From positions 124,001-188,000 of the forward strand of contig NZ_FOMW01000006.1 in assembly GCF_900112755.1 (NCBI RefSeq): a stretch of DNA of 64,000 nucleotides, given 5' to 3'. Origin of the DNA: Sulfitobacter brevis (GTDB lineage Bacteria > Pseudomonadota > Alphaproteobacteria > Rhodobacterales > Rhodobacteraceae). Position 1 is the stretch's first letter; each line of letters starts with the position of its first letter. The translations under genes were made by a program, and so were the position numbers. The notes beneath the pieces are model-generated. The model had not been told where the DNA came from, ran no database searches, and worked only from the letters and a program-made list of their open reading frames with translations. Positions 8,565-16,819 of the stretch are shown here, piece by piece.

Positions 8565-10580
8565 TTACAGTGCAATCTTACCGCCCGATTGTTTCGTTAT
8601 CACGACAATCGACGGACGCGGCGGCATGGCGGGATCGAAGTCGGGCCAGCGGGTCGCGGGGTCGGCGAAGGTCGAGGCGCGCTCAAACCCGCGCAGGTTC
8701 TTGGTGCCGTCAGTGCCAGGATGCTGGACCGCGAGGAACAGGGTTTCACCATCGGGGGTGAAGGTGGGGCCGCACATTTCGCCCCCCACGGGGCAGCGAA
8801 AGAACAGCTTGGAGGTGCCGCGTGCAGCCCCTTCGGTTTCCACCGCGTATAGCCCGTCAGACTTGCCGGTTTTGTCCCACTTACTGCCCTGATCGGTGGC
8901 CACCCAAAGCCGCCCCTGCGCGTCGAATGCGCAGTTGTCGGGGCTACCGAACCAACCGCTTTCCGAGGTGTCGGGATGCCATTCTGCCCCGATATCGGCA
9001 ACAGATGGGTTGCCGCATTTAACCAGTATCGACCACATAGCGCTGGTTGCCGCATGGTCGCCGCCCGTCTCCTTAATCTCGATAATATGGCCGAAATCAT
9101 TGTCGGCACGCGGGTTGGCTGGGTCGGTCTCGGTGCGGCGGCTGTTGTTGGTCAACATCACATAGGCGGTGCCATCGCCGCGCGGTTGTGCGTCTTCGGG
9201 ACGGTCCATCGGCGTAGCCCCCAAAAGATCCGCGGCAAGGCGGGTGTCGATCAACACGTCGCCCTGATCGTCAAAGCCGTTTTCGACCGTGAGCGGCCCC
9301 GTTCCATGGACCAGCGGCAACCATGCGATACTGCCATCGGCATCGAATTGCGCCACGTAAAGCGTCCCTGCGCTCAGCAGAGTGGCATTGGCCGCAGAGT
9401 CTTCGTTCACAGCATCGTCAGAGACATATTTGTAAAGATATTCAAAGCGGGCATCGTCGCCCATATAGACAACGAGCTTGCCACTGCTGCTGACGGTCGT
9501 CTCTGCACCTTCGTGGCTGAAGCGGCCAAGGGCGGTGTGTTTGACGGGAGTTGATGTCGGGTCTTTCGGGTCGACCTCGACGATCCAGCCAAATTTGTTG
9601 GGTGCGCGGGGTTCTTTGTCGACGTTGAAACGGTCGTGGTATTTGCCCCAATCATACCAGCCGCCGGGCAGGCCATAGCGCTTCCATGAGCGGGCTTCGC
9701 GCTGGGTTGTGCGGTCGAGCGGCGCGTCTTCGGCGCGGTCTGACCAGTAGTAGCCGTGGAAGTTTTCCTCGGCCATCAGCCAGGTGTCCCAAGGGGTCAT
9801 ACCGCCAGCGCAATTGTTGAGCGTGCCGATGACACGGGTACCGCTGGGGTCGTCGCGGGTTTGCAGGCGGGTGTGACCAGCGGCCGGGCCATCAAGGGTC
9901 ATCGCCGTGTCGAGCGGGGTAATGCGGCGGTTCATCGCCCCATCGCGGTCCACGCGCCATTTGCCGCCCGCATCCTTGGCGATCTCTACGACTGTGCCGC
10001 CATGCGCGGCCATCTCGATATCAACGCGGGCACGCAAAAGGTCGGCGAGGGCGTCCGCATCCAAATCGCCTGCTTCGGGGAACATCACCTCTTCGCTGGT
10101 GTATTCGTGATTCACGCAGAGCAATCCGCGCGCGCCCTTCGCATCCAGCGGCACAAAGCCGACGTAATCGTTGTTGTAGCCAAACTGTTTAAGCTGGGCA
10201 GCGGCGCTTTGCTTCATCACGTCGAATTCGGGCGCGTCGGCGGTGATCGGATCGCCCCAGCGCAGCAAGATTTCGGCGTCATAACCTGCCGCGACATGGT
10301 GGGTCTCGTCGTTGCCCCAAGCCAGTTCGTCAAACGTGAAAGTGGCGGAAGTGGTGGCCGCTGCAGGGGCAGGGGCGATCAGCGCAGCCGAGCCAAAAAG
10401 CGCCGTGCTCGCCGAGACTGCAAGCGCGCCGCGCAGCACGTCGCGGCGGTGGTACCGCGTGTTAATCAAGTCGCCGATGGTGTGGGAAAGATGCGGATTG
10501 GTGGGGATGTCATCGAGCGCTTCATAGGCTTCGGCACGGTTGCCGATGGCGGGGTCATTCGCGAGGCGGCGGCGGGGCAT
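8565..10580 (-). CDS. PhoX-family phosphatase (DUF839), Tat-exported
   Basis: This 671-residue protein belongs to the PhoX / DUF839 family of calcium-iron alkaline phosphatases of the periplasm. As in known PhoX proteins, about 50 residues precede the twin-arginine signal YHRRDVLRGALAVSAS. The mature part contains LLCVNHEYTSEEVMF, NNCAGGMTPWDTWLMAEENFHGY and GWIVEVDPKDP, which are family signature blocks. The ATG at 10580 is preceded by GAAAGGA, which decides it over the upstream codon at 10628. It lies 65 bases downstream of soxT in the same direction, so it might be co-transcribed with the leftward sox genes; there is no PHO-box-like evidence I can point to. Other DUF839 members have no proven substrate, so the exact activity is open. 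Confidence 0.8.
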   Translation of the reverse strand: MPRRRLANDPAIGNRAEAYEALDDIPTNPHLSHTIGDLINTRYHRRDVLRGALAVSASTALFGSAALIAPAPAAATTSATFTFDELAWGNDETHHVAAGYDAEILLRWGDPITADAPEFDVMKQSAAAQLKQFGYNNDYVGFVPLDAKGARGLLCVNHEYTSEEVMFPEAGDLDADALADLLRARVDIEMAAHGGTVVEIAKDAGGKWRVDRDGAMNRRITPLDTAMTLDGPAAGHTRLQTRDDPSGTRVIGTLNNCAGGMTPWDTWLMAEENFHGYYWSDRAEDAPLDRTTQREARSWKRYGLPGGWYDWGKYHDRFNVDKEPRAPNKFGWIVEVDPKDPTSTPVKHTALGRFSHEGAETTVSSSGKLVVYMGDDARFEYLYKYVSDDAVNEDSAANATLLSAGTLYVAQFDADGSIAWLPLVHGTGPLTVENGFDDQGDVLIDTRLAADLLGATPMDRPEDAQPRGDGTAYVMLTNNSRRTETDPANPRADNDFGHIIEIKETGGDHAATSAMWSILVKCGNPSVADIGAEWHPDTSESGWFGSPDNCAFDAQGRLWVATDQGSKWDKTGKSDGLYAVETEGAARGTSKLFFRCPVGGEMCGPTFTPDGETLFLAVQHPGTDGTKNLRGFERASTFADPATRWPDFDPAMPPRPSIVVITKQSGGKIAL

Positions 10581-10645
10581 GATGCATCCTTTCGGCGAGG
10601 GGTCAGCGCAGCAATGATCGGGAAACATCAGGGCCTGATGATAGC

Positions 10646-11704
10646 TTACTCTGCAGGCTGACCAAATCCGACGATAAGTTGCCGCAGGCCGAAGGTCGCT
10701 CCGGCAAAGATCGCGGCAAGCGTAACCGGCGCGCTATAGGCCAGTGTCGAGGCGGCGGAGATACCTTGGCCGACCGTGCAGCCCATAGCGATCACCGCAC
10801 CGATGCCCATTAACCCTGCGCCAAGAATTTGACGGCGCAATTCGCGGGGGTCTTCGCAGGCTTCCCAGCGGAAGTGACCCTGCCAGAACGCGCCCAAAGC
10901 CGCACCGACCATCACGCCGACGACCGATCCGATACCAAAGCTCAGCGCGCGCACCGAGCCTTGCATGATATAGAGCACGGATTCGCCCACAGGAGCGGCA
11001 TAGGTGTGCGAGATCAGGCGCTGCGGGTCGAACCCGTTGGCGGCAATCCACGCGGTTGCGGCCCAACCGGACACGACCGCCAGCCCGACAGCACCGGCCC
11101 AGAGAAACGACACATAGTCGCGCCGCAGGTTCACCCGCCACAGCATCGCTGCAGAGAGAACCAGCCCCAGCCCTCCGCCGATGATAGAAACCGGAAGCCC
11201 CGTCAGCGCCCGCAGGTCATGGGCCAAACCATCAGGGCGCAGGAAATTGGCGGCACGGGGAAAGAGCATCTCACGCAGGGGGGCGAGCGGGCCGGTCAGC
11301 GTGGCATAGGCCGAGAGGCCCAGCATCACCACGATGATGAAGGCGCGCAAATCGCCGCCGCCCGCCCGGGCCAGCGCGCCAAAGCCGCACATGCCCGCCA
11401 GTGCCATGCCGTAGCCGAAGATCAATCCACCCGCCACGGCGGCGGTCCACGAGAACTCGACCTGTAGATAAAGCGCATTTTCCAAGGCGATGACGCCCGC
11501 ACCCTCCAGCGCAAAGGTGCCGAGGATCGCGATGCCGATGGCAAAGCCCCACATCCGCAAGCGCAGATTGGAATCGCCATAAAGCGCGTCTTCGATACCG
11601 CCGAGCGTGCAAAACCGCCCCAGACGCGCAGCAAGACCCAAGACCACGCCACCAAGACCGCCCAAAAGGGCCGTGCTCAGTTGCTGGCCCAAAAGGTCAA
11701 TCAT
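10646..11704 (-). CDS. soxT: SoxT-like YeeE/YedE sulfur-compound transporter
   Basis: This 352-residue inner-membrane protein is of the YeeE/YedE family, whose members import thiosulfate or related sulfur species. Roughly nine or ten hydrophobic segments are visible. The family cysteine motifs are present: MCGFGALARAGGGDLRAF in the first half and AMGCTVGQGISAAST in the second. It directly follows soxR with an 8-base overlap, matching the soxR-soxT arrangement of other alphaproteobacterial sox loci. The start at 11704 is chosen because the longer frame adds an arginine/cysteine-rich stretch without family similarity. Thiosulfate import or signalling to SoxR is the likely role, from family knowledge. 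Confidence 0.82.
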   Translation of the reverse strand: MIDLLGQQLSTALLGGLGGVVLGLAARLGRFCTLGGIEDALYGDSNLRLRMWGFAIGIAILGTFALEGAGVIALENALYLQVEFSWTAAVAGGLIFGYGMALAGMCGFGALARAGGGDLRAFIIVVMLGLSAYATLTGPLAPLREMLFPRAANFLRPDGLAHDLRALTGLPVSIIGGGLGLVLSAAMLWRVNLRRDYVSFLWAGAVGLAVVSGWAATAWIAANGFDPQRLISHTYAAPVGESVLYIMQGSVRALSFGIGSVVGVMVGAALGAFWQGHFRWEACEDPRELRRQILGAGLMGIGAVIAMGCTVGQGISAASTLAYSAPVTLAAIFAGATFGLRQLIVGFGQPAE

Positions 11705-12032
11705 CGGTGCAAAACAGCTCGTACACCAGCTCGAGCATTTTGCGCGGACGGTCGTCAGCCAGACGGTAATAGATCGTCTTGCCATCGCGCCGCGGCACCA
11801 CCAGCCCTTCGAGCCGCAGCCGCGACAATTGTTGGCTGACCGCCGCCTGACGCGCCGACATCAGCGCTTCAAGCTCGGTCACAGATTTCTCGCCGGAAAC
11901 CAAATGGCACAGGATCATCAACCGCCCCTCATGGCTGATCGCCTTGAGGAAGTTGGACGCGATGACCGCATTGTTGAGCATCCGGTCCATGTCTTCGTCA
12001 GAGATGTCGGCTGAAAGTACGGGAAGGGCCAT
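11697..12032 (-). CDS. soxR: SoxR, ArsR-family repressor of the sox genes
   Basis: This 111-residue winged-helix protein belongs to the ArsR/SmtB family. The recognition region reads VTELEALMSARQAAVSQQLSRLR, followed by the wing GLVVPRRDGKTIYYRL. Two cysteines are placed at C42 (in LMILCHL) and C108 (in ELFCTDD). The persulfide sensors SqrR and BigR use a cysteine pair at equivalent positions, so this SoxR should sense reactive sulfur rather than metal. Three candidate operators with the ATTC-N8-GAAT pattern lie at 12948, 14363 and 18554. Known SoxR proteins repress sox genes in the absence of thiosulfate. Confidence 0.9.
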   Translation of the reverse strand: MALPVLSADISDEDMDRMLNNAVIASNFLKAISHEGRLMILCHLVSGEKSVTELEALMSARQAAVSQQLSRLRLEGLVVPRRDGKTIYYRLADDRPRKMLELVYELFCTDD

Positions 12033-12041
12033 TAAACGTCC

Positions 12042-12548
12042 TTAAAAAGCGATGGCATCGGCAATAGCATCAATGCCTGCCTGTGCGCAAAGATCATCAG
12101 CATCGCCACCGGGCGCCCCCGAGACGCCGATCCCTGCGACCAGAGCACCGTCACCGTCTTGTACCATCATGCCGCCGCCCAGTGGCAAGGCAAGTGACAA
12201 TTCGCGGATACCCGACGCGGGCATGCCGGCCTGGGTCGTTGCCGCGAGATCGGTGGTGTTGGTGCGAAAGCTCACGGCGGTCCACGCTTTGCGGTACGAG
12301 GTTTCATAGACATGGCTGCCCGCGAAACGGTGGCGCAGATAAACCTGTGGCACGCCGGATTTGTCGACCACGGTCACGCCGACCTGAAAGCCTTGCTCCT
12401 TACAGCTGTCCATCGCGGCTTGGGCCATCTGCAACGCGACTTCGGGCTTGAGGCTGCGAAACTCGACGAAGGCATCATCGGCACCCGCCCAGGCCGCCGA
12501 TCCGCCAAGTGTGCACGCGGCGATGAAGGCAGGGAGAAATCTGGTCAT
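12042..12548 (-). CDS. Secreted HbpS/GlcG-like heme-binding protein (DUF336)
   Basis: This 168-residue protein has a signal peptide (MTRFLPAFIAACTLGGSAAWAG) and a GlcG/HbpS (DUF336) domain. Family features are the GVTVVDKSGVPQVYLRHRFAG strand pair, the YRKAWTAVSFRTNT helix, and the C-terminal GGGMMVQDGDGALVAGIGVSGA loop. HbpS proteins bind heme and may act as redox sensors; GlcG function is unknown. It sits between soxS (4-base overlap) and soxR (9-base gap), so it is co-transcribed with them. A job in heme handling for the c-type cytochromes SoxA, SoxX and SoxD is possible but unproven. Confidence 0.78.
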   Translation of the reverse strand: MTRFLPAFIAACTLGGSAAWAGADDAFVEFRSLKPEVALQMAQAAMDSCKEQGFQVGVTVVDKSGVPQVYLRHRFAGSHVYETSYRKAWTAVSFRTNTTDLAATTQAGMPASGIRELSLALPLGGGMMVQDGDGALVAGIGVSGAPGGDADDLCAQAGIDAIADAIAF

Positions 12549-12904
12549 TGCGAAGCCTCTTCAAAATCTGTGGTTTCTTGTAGCATCTCTGTCAGCAGCG
12601 GCCAAAAAAATTCATCCCCTGCATAACCTTCCATGCGGGCAAGCTCGGCGCCGTCCTCGACGACCAGAAACGTTGGCGTGAAAATCACCCGCCGCGTGAC
12701 GTCGATCTCGTCCTTCACGTCACCGATATCAATGCGGCGCAGCGGCGCGAATTTGCCCTCGGCAGTCTTGGGGTAAATCGGGCCAATATCCTCGTTCCAG
12801 CGTTCGCAGTAGATGCAGCCGACCTGCTCGACCATGACCAGTTCGACTGCCCAAGCAGGCAGGGCCGTCAATGCAAGAAAGCAGAGGCCGACAAGTGCGC
12901 GCAT
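12545..12904 (-). CDS. soxS: SoxS, periplasmic thioredoxin
   Basis: This 119-residue thioredoxin-like protein has a short signal peptide (MRALVGLCFLALTALPAWA) and the redox motif GCIYCERW. The cis-proline loop is seen as VIFTPTFLVV. In Paracoccus, SoxS reduces and reactivates the SoxYZ carrier. The start at 12904 gives the signal peptide; the frame continues upstream to 13003 but crosses the soxV start and the operator. Its gene is divergent from soxV, with a candidate SoxR site between. Its 3' end overlaps the heme-binding protein gene by 4 bases. Confidence 0.88.
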   Translation of the reverse strand: MRALVGLCFLALTALPAWAVELVMVEQVGCIYCERWNEDIGPIYPKTAEGKFAPLRRIDIGDVKDEIDVTRRVIFTPTFLVVEDGAELARMEGYAGDEFFWPLLTEMLQETTDFEEASQ

Positions 12905-12947
12905 GATCTGTGGTATCCCGATTGACGAAGCGATAACACTCAACGTA

Positions 12948-12963
12948 ATTTGAATATGTGAAT
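12948..12963. promoter_or_regulatory. Candidate SoxR operator 1 (soxS/soxV intergenic)
   Basis: The sequence ATTT-N8-GAAT at 12948-12963 matches the persulfide-sensor consensus ATTC-N8-GAAT with one mismatch. It lies between divergent soxS (start 12904) and soxV (start 12990), and could repress both directions. A TTGAA/TTCAA inverted pair at 12950-12954 and 12966-12970 partly overlaps it. Confidence 0.6.
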
Positions 12964-12989
12964 TGTTCAAGAAGGGACGCAGGCAGGAA

Positions 12990-13727
12990 ATGTTCGACAT
13001 CACCTACCTTGGCGCATTGCTGGCCGGAGCCCTGAGCTTTTTCACCCCCTGTATCCTCCCGATGGTGCCGTTTTACCTGTCCTATATGGCGGGCCTCAGC
13101 GTGCTGGAGCTGCGCGGGGAGGGCGAGATTGCCCCCGGTGCGCAGCGGCGGTTGGTGCTGTCCTCGGTGCTGTTTGCCGCGGGGGTCACTACGATCTTTG
13201 TGCTGCTCGGCATGGGGGCTACGGCGCTGGGGCAGCTATTTACCCAATACCTTGATCCACTTAGCTGGGTCGCGGCGGCGATCCTGACCGTATTCGGGCT
13301 GCATTTTCTCGGCGTGATCAAAGTGCCGCTGCTTTACCGTGAAGCCCGAATGGACGGTGGCGGCAAGCCGACCTCGGTTTGGGGTGCCTATGTGATGGGG
13401 CTGGCCTTCGGCTTTGGCTGGACGCCTTGTGTGGGTCCGGCGCTGGCGGCGATTCTGATGATGGCCTCGGGCATGGGCGATATCTGGCGCGGCGGGTTGC
13501 TGTTGATGTTTTACGGTGTCGGCATGACCGCGCCCTTTATCGTAGCAGCATTCTTTGCACGGCCGTTCCTAAATTGGGCGGCACGACACATGGCGCTGGT
13601 GGCCAGGGTCGAAAAAGTCATGGGCGCGCTGCTGATTCTCTTTGCGATCCTGATCGTGACGGGCGGGGTAAACTGGATGGCGCAGGCGATGATCGAATGG
13701 TTCCCGTCCTTCGCCACATTCGGATAG
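12990..13727 (+). CDS. soxV: SoxV, CcdA-like thiol-disulfide transporter
   Basis: This 245-residue inner-membrane protein of the CcdA/DsbD family carries reducing power from cytosolic thioredoxin to periplasmic SoxW and SoxS. Six hydrophobic segments are visible. The paired redox cysteines sit in SFFTPCILPMVPFYLSYMAG (near residue 21) and GFGWTPCVGPAL. AGGCAGGA precedes the ATG at 12990; the frame is open to 12963 but that would start inside the operator. It is the first gene of the rightward sox operon and is followed 27 bases later by soxW. Confidence 0.9.
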   Translation: MFDITYLGALLAGALSFFTPCILPMVPFYLSYMAGLSVLELRGEGEIAPGAQRRLVLSSVLFAAGVTTIFVLLGMGATALGQLFTQYLDPLSWVAAAILTVFGLHFLGVIKVPLLYREARMDGGGKPTSVWGAYVMGLAFGFGWTPCVGPALAAILMMASGMGDIWRGGLLLMFYGVGMTAPFIVAAFFARPFLNWAARHMALVARVEKVMGALLILFAILIVTGGVNWMAQAMIEWFPSFATFG

Positions 13728-13754
13728 GTTCAAACAAGCTGAAAGGGGTTTGTG

Positions 13755-14339
13755 ATGAAACAGATGCTAAGACTTTTAACTGTACTGCTAGGGTTGGCGG
13801 CACTGCCCGTAGGGGCCACCGAGTTGGGGCCGGACGGGCTGCACGAGGTCCCTTGGGTGCGCGAAACCTTCAAGGACCTGCGCGAGGATCTGGCCGAGGC
13901 CACCGCTGAGGACAAGCGCCTGCTGATCATGGTAGAGCAGCGCGGCTGTATCTATTGCACCAAGATGCACGAAGAAGTTTTCCCGCGTCCCGAGATCACC
14001 CAAGCCATCGAAGACAACTTTTTCGTGGTTCGCCTTAACCTGCACGGCGCCGTTGAAGTCACTGATTTCGATGGCGAAACCTTGAGCGAGAAAGACATGG
14101 CCCGCAAGTGGGGTCTGCTGTTTACACCGACGATGATGTACATCGCCAAAGAGGTGCCCGAGGACGTCGCCGCACCACAAGCCGCCGTGGCGCTGGTGCC
14201 GGGTGCTTTCGGGCCGGGGACGACGCTGGACATGATGACCTGGGTTGTCGAGGAGCGCTATGCGCTTGACGGTGACGAGGATTTCCAGCGCTACCACGCC
14301 CGCCGCATCACCGAACGCAACACCGGCAAAACTGAGTGA
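13755..14339 (+). CDS. soxW: SoxW, periplasmic thioredoxin
   Basis: This 194-residue thioredoxin-fold protein has a signal peptide (MKQMLRLLTVLLGLAALPVGA) and the redox motif GCIYCTKMH near residue 73. The cis-proline loop is LLFTPTMMYI. It receives electrons from SoxV in the periplasm. The motif GCIYC is shared with SoxS, showing that the two are related. ATG at 13755 has GAAAGGGG upstream. The distance of 128 bases to soxX contains the second candidate SoxR operator, so soxX onward can be controlled separately. Confidence 0.87.
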   Translation: MKQMLRLLTVLLGLAALPVGATELGPDGLHEVPWVRETFKDLREDLAEATAEDKRLLIMVEQRGCIYCTKMHEEVFPRPEITQAIEDNFFVVRLNLHGAVEVTDFDGETLSEKDMARKWGLLFTPTMMYIAKEVPEDVAAPQAAVALVPGAFGPGTTLDMMTWVVEERYALDGDEDFQRYHARRITERNTGKTE

Positions 14340-14362
14340 GCAGGGGATTCTGCACAATAGCT

Positions 14363-14378
14363 ATTCAAATAAGTGAAT
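14363..14378. promoter_or_regulatory. Candidate SoxR operator 2 (soxW/soxX intergenic)
   Basis: ATTC-N8-GAAT occurs exactly at 14363-14378 (inner arms ATTCA/TGAAT with a 6-base spacer). It lies about 90 bases before soxX, which begins the structural gene group soxXYZABCD. Position and sequence fit a repressor site for SoxR. Confidence 0.7.
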
Positions 14379-14467
14379 TTGTTCTTGCGTGTTGATAACC
14401 GCCTGTCTAGGCTCCTCACAACAGAGGTTACACAAAGATGTGACCCCCAAGGGAGGAGACATTGCCG

Positions 14468-14941
14468 ATGATGAAATGGATCGCAATCGCCGCACTTTCC
14501 AGTGTTGCAGGAATGGCCAGTGCCGAGGCCGTCGCGCCGGCAGATGTCCAGTTTGACGATTACGGAGCCGTCGAGGTCTCGTTGAGTGGCACGCCTGGCG
14601 ATGCGGCAAACGGGGCTGCCATCGTCGGCGACAAGAAGCAGGGTAACTGCGTGGCCTGCCATCAGGTTGGCGCCTTGGCTGACATCCCGTTTCAAGGCGA
14701 AATCGGACCGGCGCTGAACGGGGCTGGCGATCGCTGGACCGAAGCAGAGCTTCGCGGCATCGTGAGCAACTCGAAAAAGACTTTCGAAGGCTCGATGATG
14801 CCCTCCTACTACAAAACCACTGGCTATATCCGGCCGGGTGATGCGTTCACCGGCAAAGCCGCGTCAGAGCCTCTGCCGCCGCTGATGGATGCCCAGATGA
14901 TTGAAGATGTTGTGGCGTTTCTCGCGACACTCAAGGAATAA
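14468..14941 (+). CDS. soxX: SoxX, monoheme cytochrome c subunit of SoxXA
   Basis: This 157-residue periplasmic cytochrome c pairs with SoxA to couple thiosulfate oxidatively to the SoxY cysteine. A signal peptide ends near MASAEA. One heme site is seen (NCVACHQVG near residue 60), and GSMMPSYYKTTGYIRPG holds the likely methionine ligand. GGGAGGAGA lies upstream; ATG at 14468 or the adjacent ATG at 14471 gives good spacing, while the TTG at 14462 is too close. Length and motifs are normal for SoxX. Confidence 0.93.
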   Translation: MMKWIAIAALSSVAGMASAEAVAPADVQFDDYGAVEVSLSGTPGDAANGAAIVGDKKQGNCVACHQVGALADIPFQGEIGPALNGAGDRWTEAELRGIVSNSKKTFEGSMMPSYYKTTGYIRPGDAFTGKAASEPLPPLMDAQMIEDVVAFLATLKE

Positions 14942-15045
14942 GCGTCGCGTTTTTCGCGACACTCAACAGATAGGCGCGGCGGCATTCGACCGCGCCATAT
15001 GAGCACAGGTGCCGCTGGCACCTCACGAACATGAAGGAGAGAATG

Positions 15046-15465
15046 ATGGATTTCTCAAGACGTGAGACATTTGGCTTGGGCCTTGGTGCGCTTGCACTGA
15101 TGGCACTGCCGGTTGGCGCTTCGGCGTCGACGATTGAAGAAATGATTGCCGAGTTCACCGGTGGGGCCGATATGGCCGATACCGGCGTCACGCTGACAGC
15201 GCCGGAAATTGCCGAAAACGGCAACACCGTACCAATCGCGGTGTCCGCAGAGGGCGCTTCGTCCATTCTGGTGCTGGCCACCGGCAACCCGACACCTTCG
15301 GTCGGCACGTTCACCTTTGGCCCGCTTGCAGGGGCCCGCTCGGCCTCTACCCGCATCCGGCTTGCCAAAACGCAGGAACTGGTCGCCATCGCCAAGCTTG
15401 AGGACGGCACATTCGCGCGCACCTCGGCAGAAGTAAAAGTAACAATCGGGGGCTGTGGCGGCTGA
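15046..15465 (+). CDS. soxY: SoxY, sulfur carrier subunit
   Basis: This 139-residue protein carries the sulfur intermediate covalently on a C-terminal cysteine; the final residues are the diagnostic GGCGG. A twin-arginine signal (SRRETFGLGLGALALMALPVG) exports the folded SoxYZ complex. AAGGAGAG favours the ATG at 15046; ATGs at 15043 and 15031 are in frame but poorly spaced. It forms a heterodimer with SoxZ, encoded 33 bases downstream. Confidence 0.94.
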   Translation: MDFSRRETFGLGLGALALMALPVGASASTIEEMIAEFTGGADMADTGVTLTAPEIAENGNTVPIAVSAEGASSILVLATGNPTPSVGTFTFGPLAGARSASTRIRLAKTQELVAIAKLEDGTFARTSAEVKVTIGGCGG

Positions 15466-15498
15466 TCCCGCCCACCCATATTATTCAGGAGATACAAC

Positions 15499-15828
15499 AT
15501 GGCAGAAGGTGTAACCCCTCGCGTCAAAGTGCCAAAATCCGCATCCGCCGGTGAAGTGATCACAATCAAGACGTTGATCAGCCACCAGATGGAATCGGGC
15601 CAGCGCAAAGACGACGATGGCAATGTCATCCCGCGGTCGATCATCAACCGCTTTACGTGCGAATTCAACGGCGAGAATGTCATCGACATCAAGATGGAGC
15701 CTGCGATGTCGACGAACCCGTACTTCGAGTTCGACGCAACAGTGCCCGAAGCCGGTGATTTCAAATTCACATGGTACGACGACGACGGCTCCGTCTATGA
15801 AGAAACAAAATCCATCACGATTGGCTAA
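15499..15828 (+). CDS. soxZ: SoxZ, partner of the SoxY sulfur carrier
   Basis: This 109-residue protein has no signal peptide and is exported with SoxY through the Tat system. The conserved start RVKVPKSASAGEVITIKTLISH and the DGSVYEETKSITIG end are typical of SoxZ. Its immunoglobulin-like fold stabilises SoxY and its swinging arm. TTCAGGAGAT precedes the ATG. Length is normal for the family. Confidence 0.94.
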   Translation: MAEGVTPRVKVPKSASAGEVITIKTLISHQMESGQRKDDDGNVIPRSIINRFTCEFNGENVIDIKMEPAMSTNPYFEFDATVPEAGDFKFTWYDDDGSVYEETKSITIG

Positions 15829-15871
15829 GCTGCGGCTGCGTCGGTAACGTGGGGAACAGGGAGGAAACGGT

Positions 15872-16726
15872 ATGAATTTCAAAGCAACGCTGGCATGTGC
15901 CGCATTTGTGGCTTCGGTCGCGCCGGCCGCTTTCGCGGGTGAGGACGCGGAACTGGTCCTCAACGGCGAAATCCCGATTGTGACCACGGCACCGGCGCCG
16001 GCGCATCTTGATGGTGTTTTGGGCGATGAGATCAAATCCGGCTGGTTATTCCGGTCGGACGAGACACAGGCCACGCAGATGGATGATTTCGATAATCCGG
16101 GCATGATCTTTGTCGATCAGGCGCAGGCATCTTGGGATACAGTTGAAGGGTCCGAGGGCAAGTCTTGCGCCTCGTGCCACAACGATCCTGCTGAAAGCAT
16201 GAAGGGGGTCCGCGCGACCTATCCTAAGTGGAATGAAGAGGCCGGCGAAGTCCGTACTCTGGCCATGCAGATCAACGACTGTCGTGAAAACCAGATGGGC
16301 GCCGAGCCTTGGAAGTACGACAAGGGCGACATCGTCTCGATGGAAGCACTGATTTCGGTGCAGTCACGCGGCATGCCCGTCAATGTTGCCATCGACGGCC
16401 CTGCCCAAAGCACGTGGGAGCAGGGCAAAGAGATGTATTACACCCGCTACGGCCAGTTCGAGTTGAGCTGTGCCAACTGCCACGAAGACAACTTTGGCAA
16501 TATGATCCGTGCGGATCACCTGAGCCAAGGCCAGATCAACGGCTTTCCGGTGTACCGTCTGAAAAACACCAAGCTGAACGGATCACACTCCCGTTTCAAG
16601 GGCTGTATCCGTGACACCCGCGCCGAAACATTCAACCCCGGTAGCCCCGAGTTCGTGGCGCTTGAGCTGTATGTGGCAAGCCGCGGCAACGGTCTGTCGG
16701 TCGAGGCACCCTCAGTCCGCAACTGA
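15872..16726 (+). CDS. soxA: SoxA, diheme cytochrome c subunit of SoxXA
   Basis: This 284-residue periplasmic protein has a signal peptide (cut near AFAGED) and two heme sites, SCASCHND near residue 102 and SCANCHED near residue 203. The active-site cysteine that becomes persulfidated is in KGCIRDTRAE close to the C terminus. With SoxX it joins thiosulfate to SoxYZ. Both heme attachment sites are complete, as in Paracoccus-type SoxA. A stable hairpin follows the gene before soxB. Confidence 0.94.
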   Translation: MNFKATLACAAFVASVAPAAFAGEDAELVLNGEIPIVTTAPAPAHLDGVLGDEIKSGWLFRSDETQATQMDDFDNPGMIFVDQAQASWDTVEGSEGKSCASCHNDPAESMKGVRATYPKWNEEAGEVRTLAMQINDCRENQMGAEPWKYDKGDIVSMEALISVQSRGMPVNVAIDGPAQSTWEQGKEMYYTRYGQFELSCANCHEDNFGNMIRADHLSQGQINGFPVYRLKNTKLNGSHSRFKGCIRDTRAETFNPGSPEFVALELYVASRGNGLSVEAPSVRN

Positions 16727-16769
16727 TTGCTAAACTAACTTAACAAGTTTTTGTACTTAACGATGAAAC

Positions 16770-16789
16770 GGCCCCGCTACGGCGGGGTC
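16770..16789 (+). other. Stable hairpin between soxA and soxB
   Basis: An 8-bp stem (one G-U pair) encloses the loop TACG closed by C-G, which makes a UNCG-type tetraloop in RNA. Only CCCUUUCC follows, so full termination is unlikely. It could protect the 3' end of a soxXYZA message or lower readthrough into soxBCD. Confidence 0.55.
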
Positions 16790-16819
16790 GCCCTTTCCTC
16801 ATGACCGGAGCCTATGCAG

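Noticed and set aside
9756-10661. Plus-strand frame of about 300 codons over the PhoX gene
   Set aside because: The minus strand encodes PhoX with Tat signal and family blocks; the plus frame has no start signal or family similarity.
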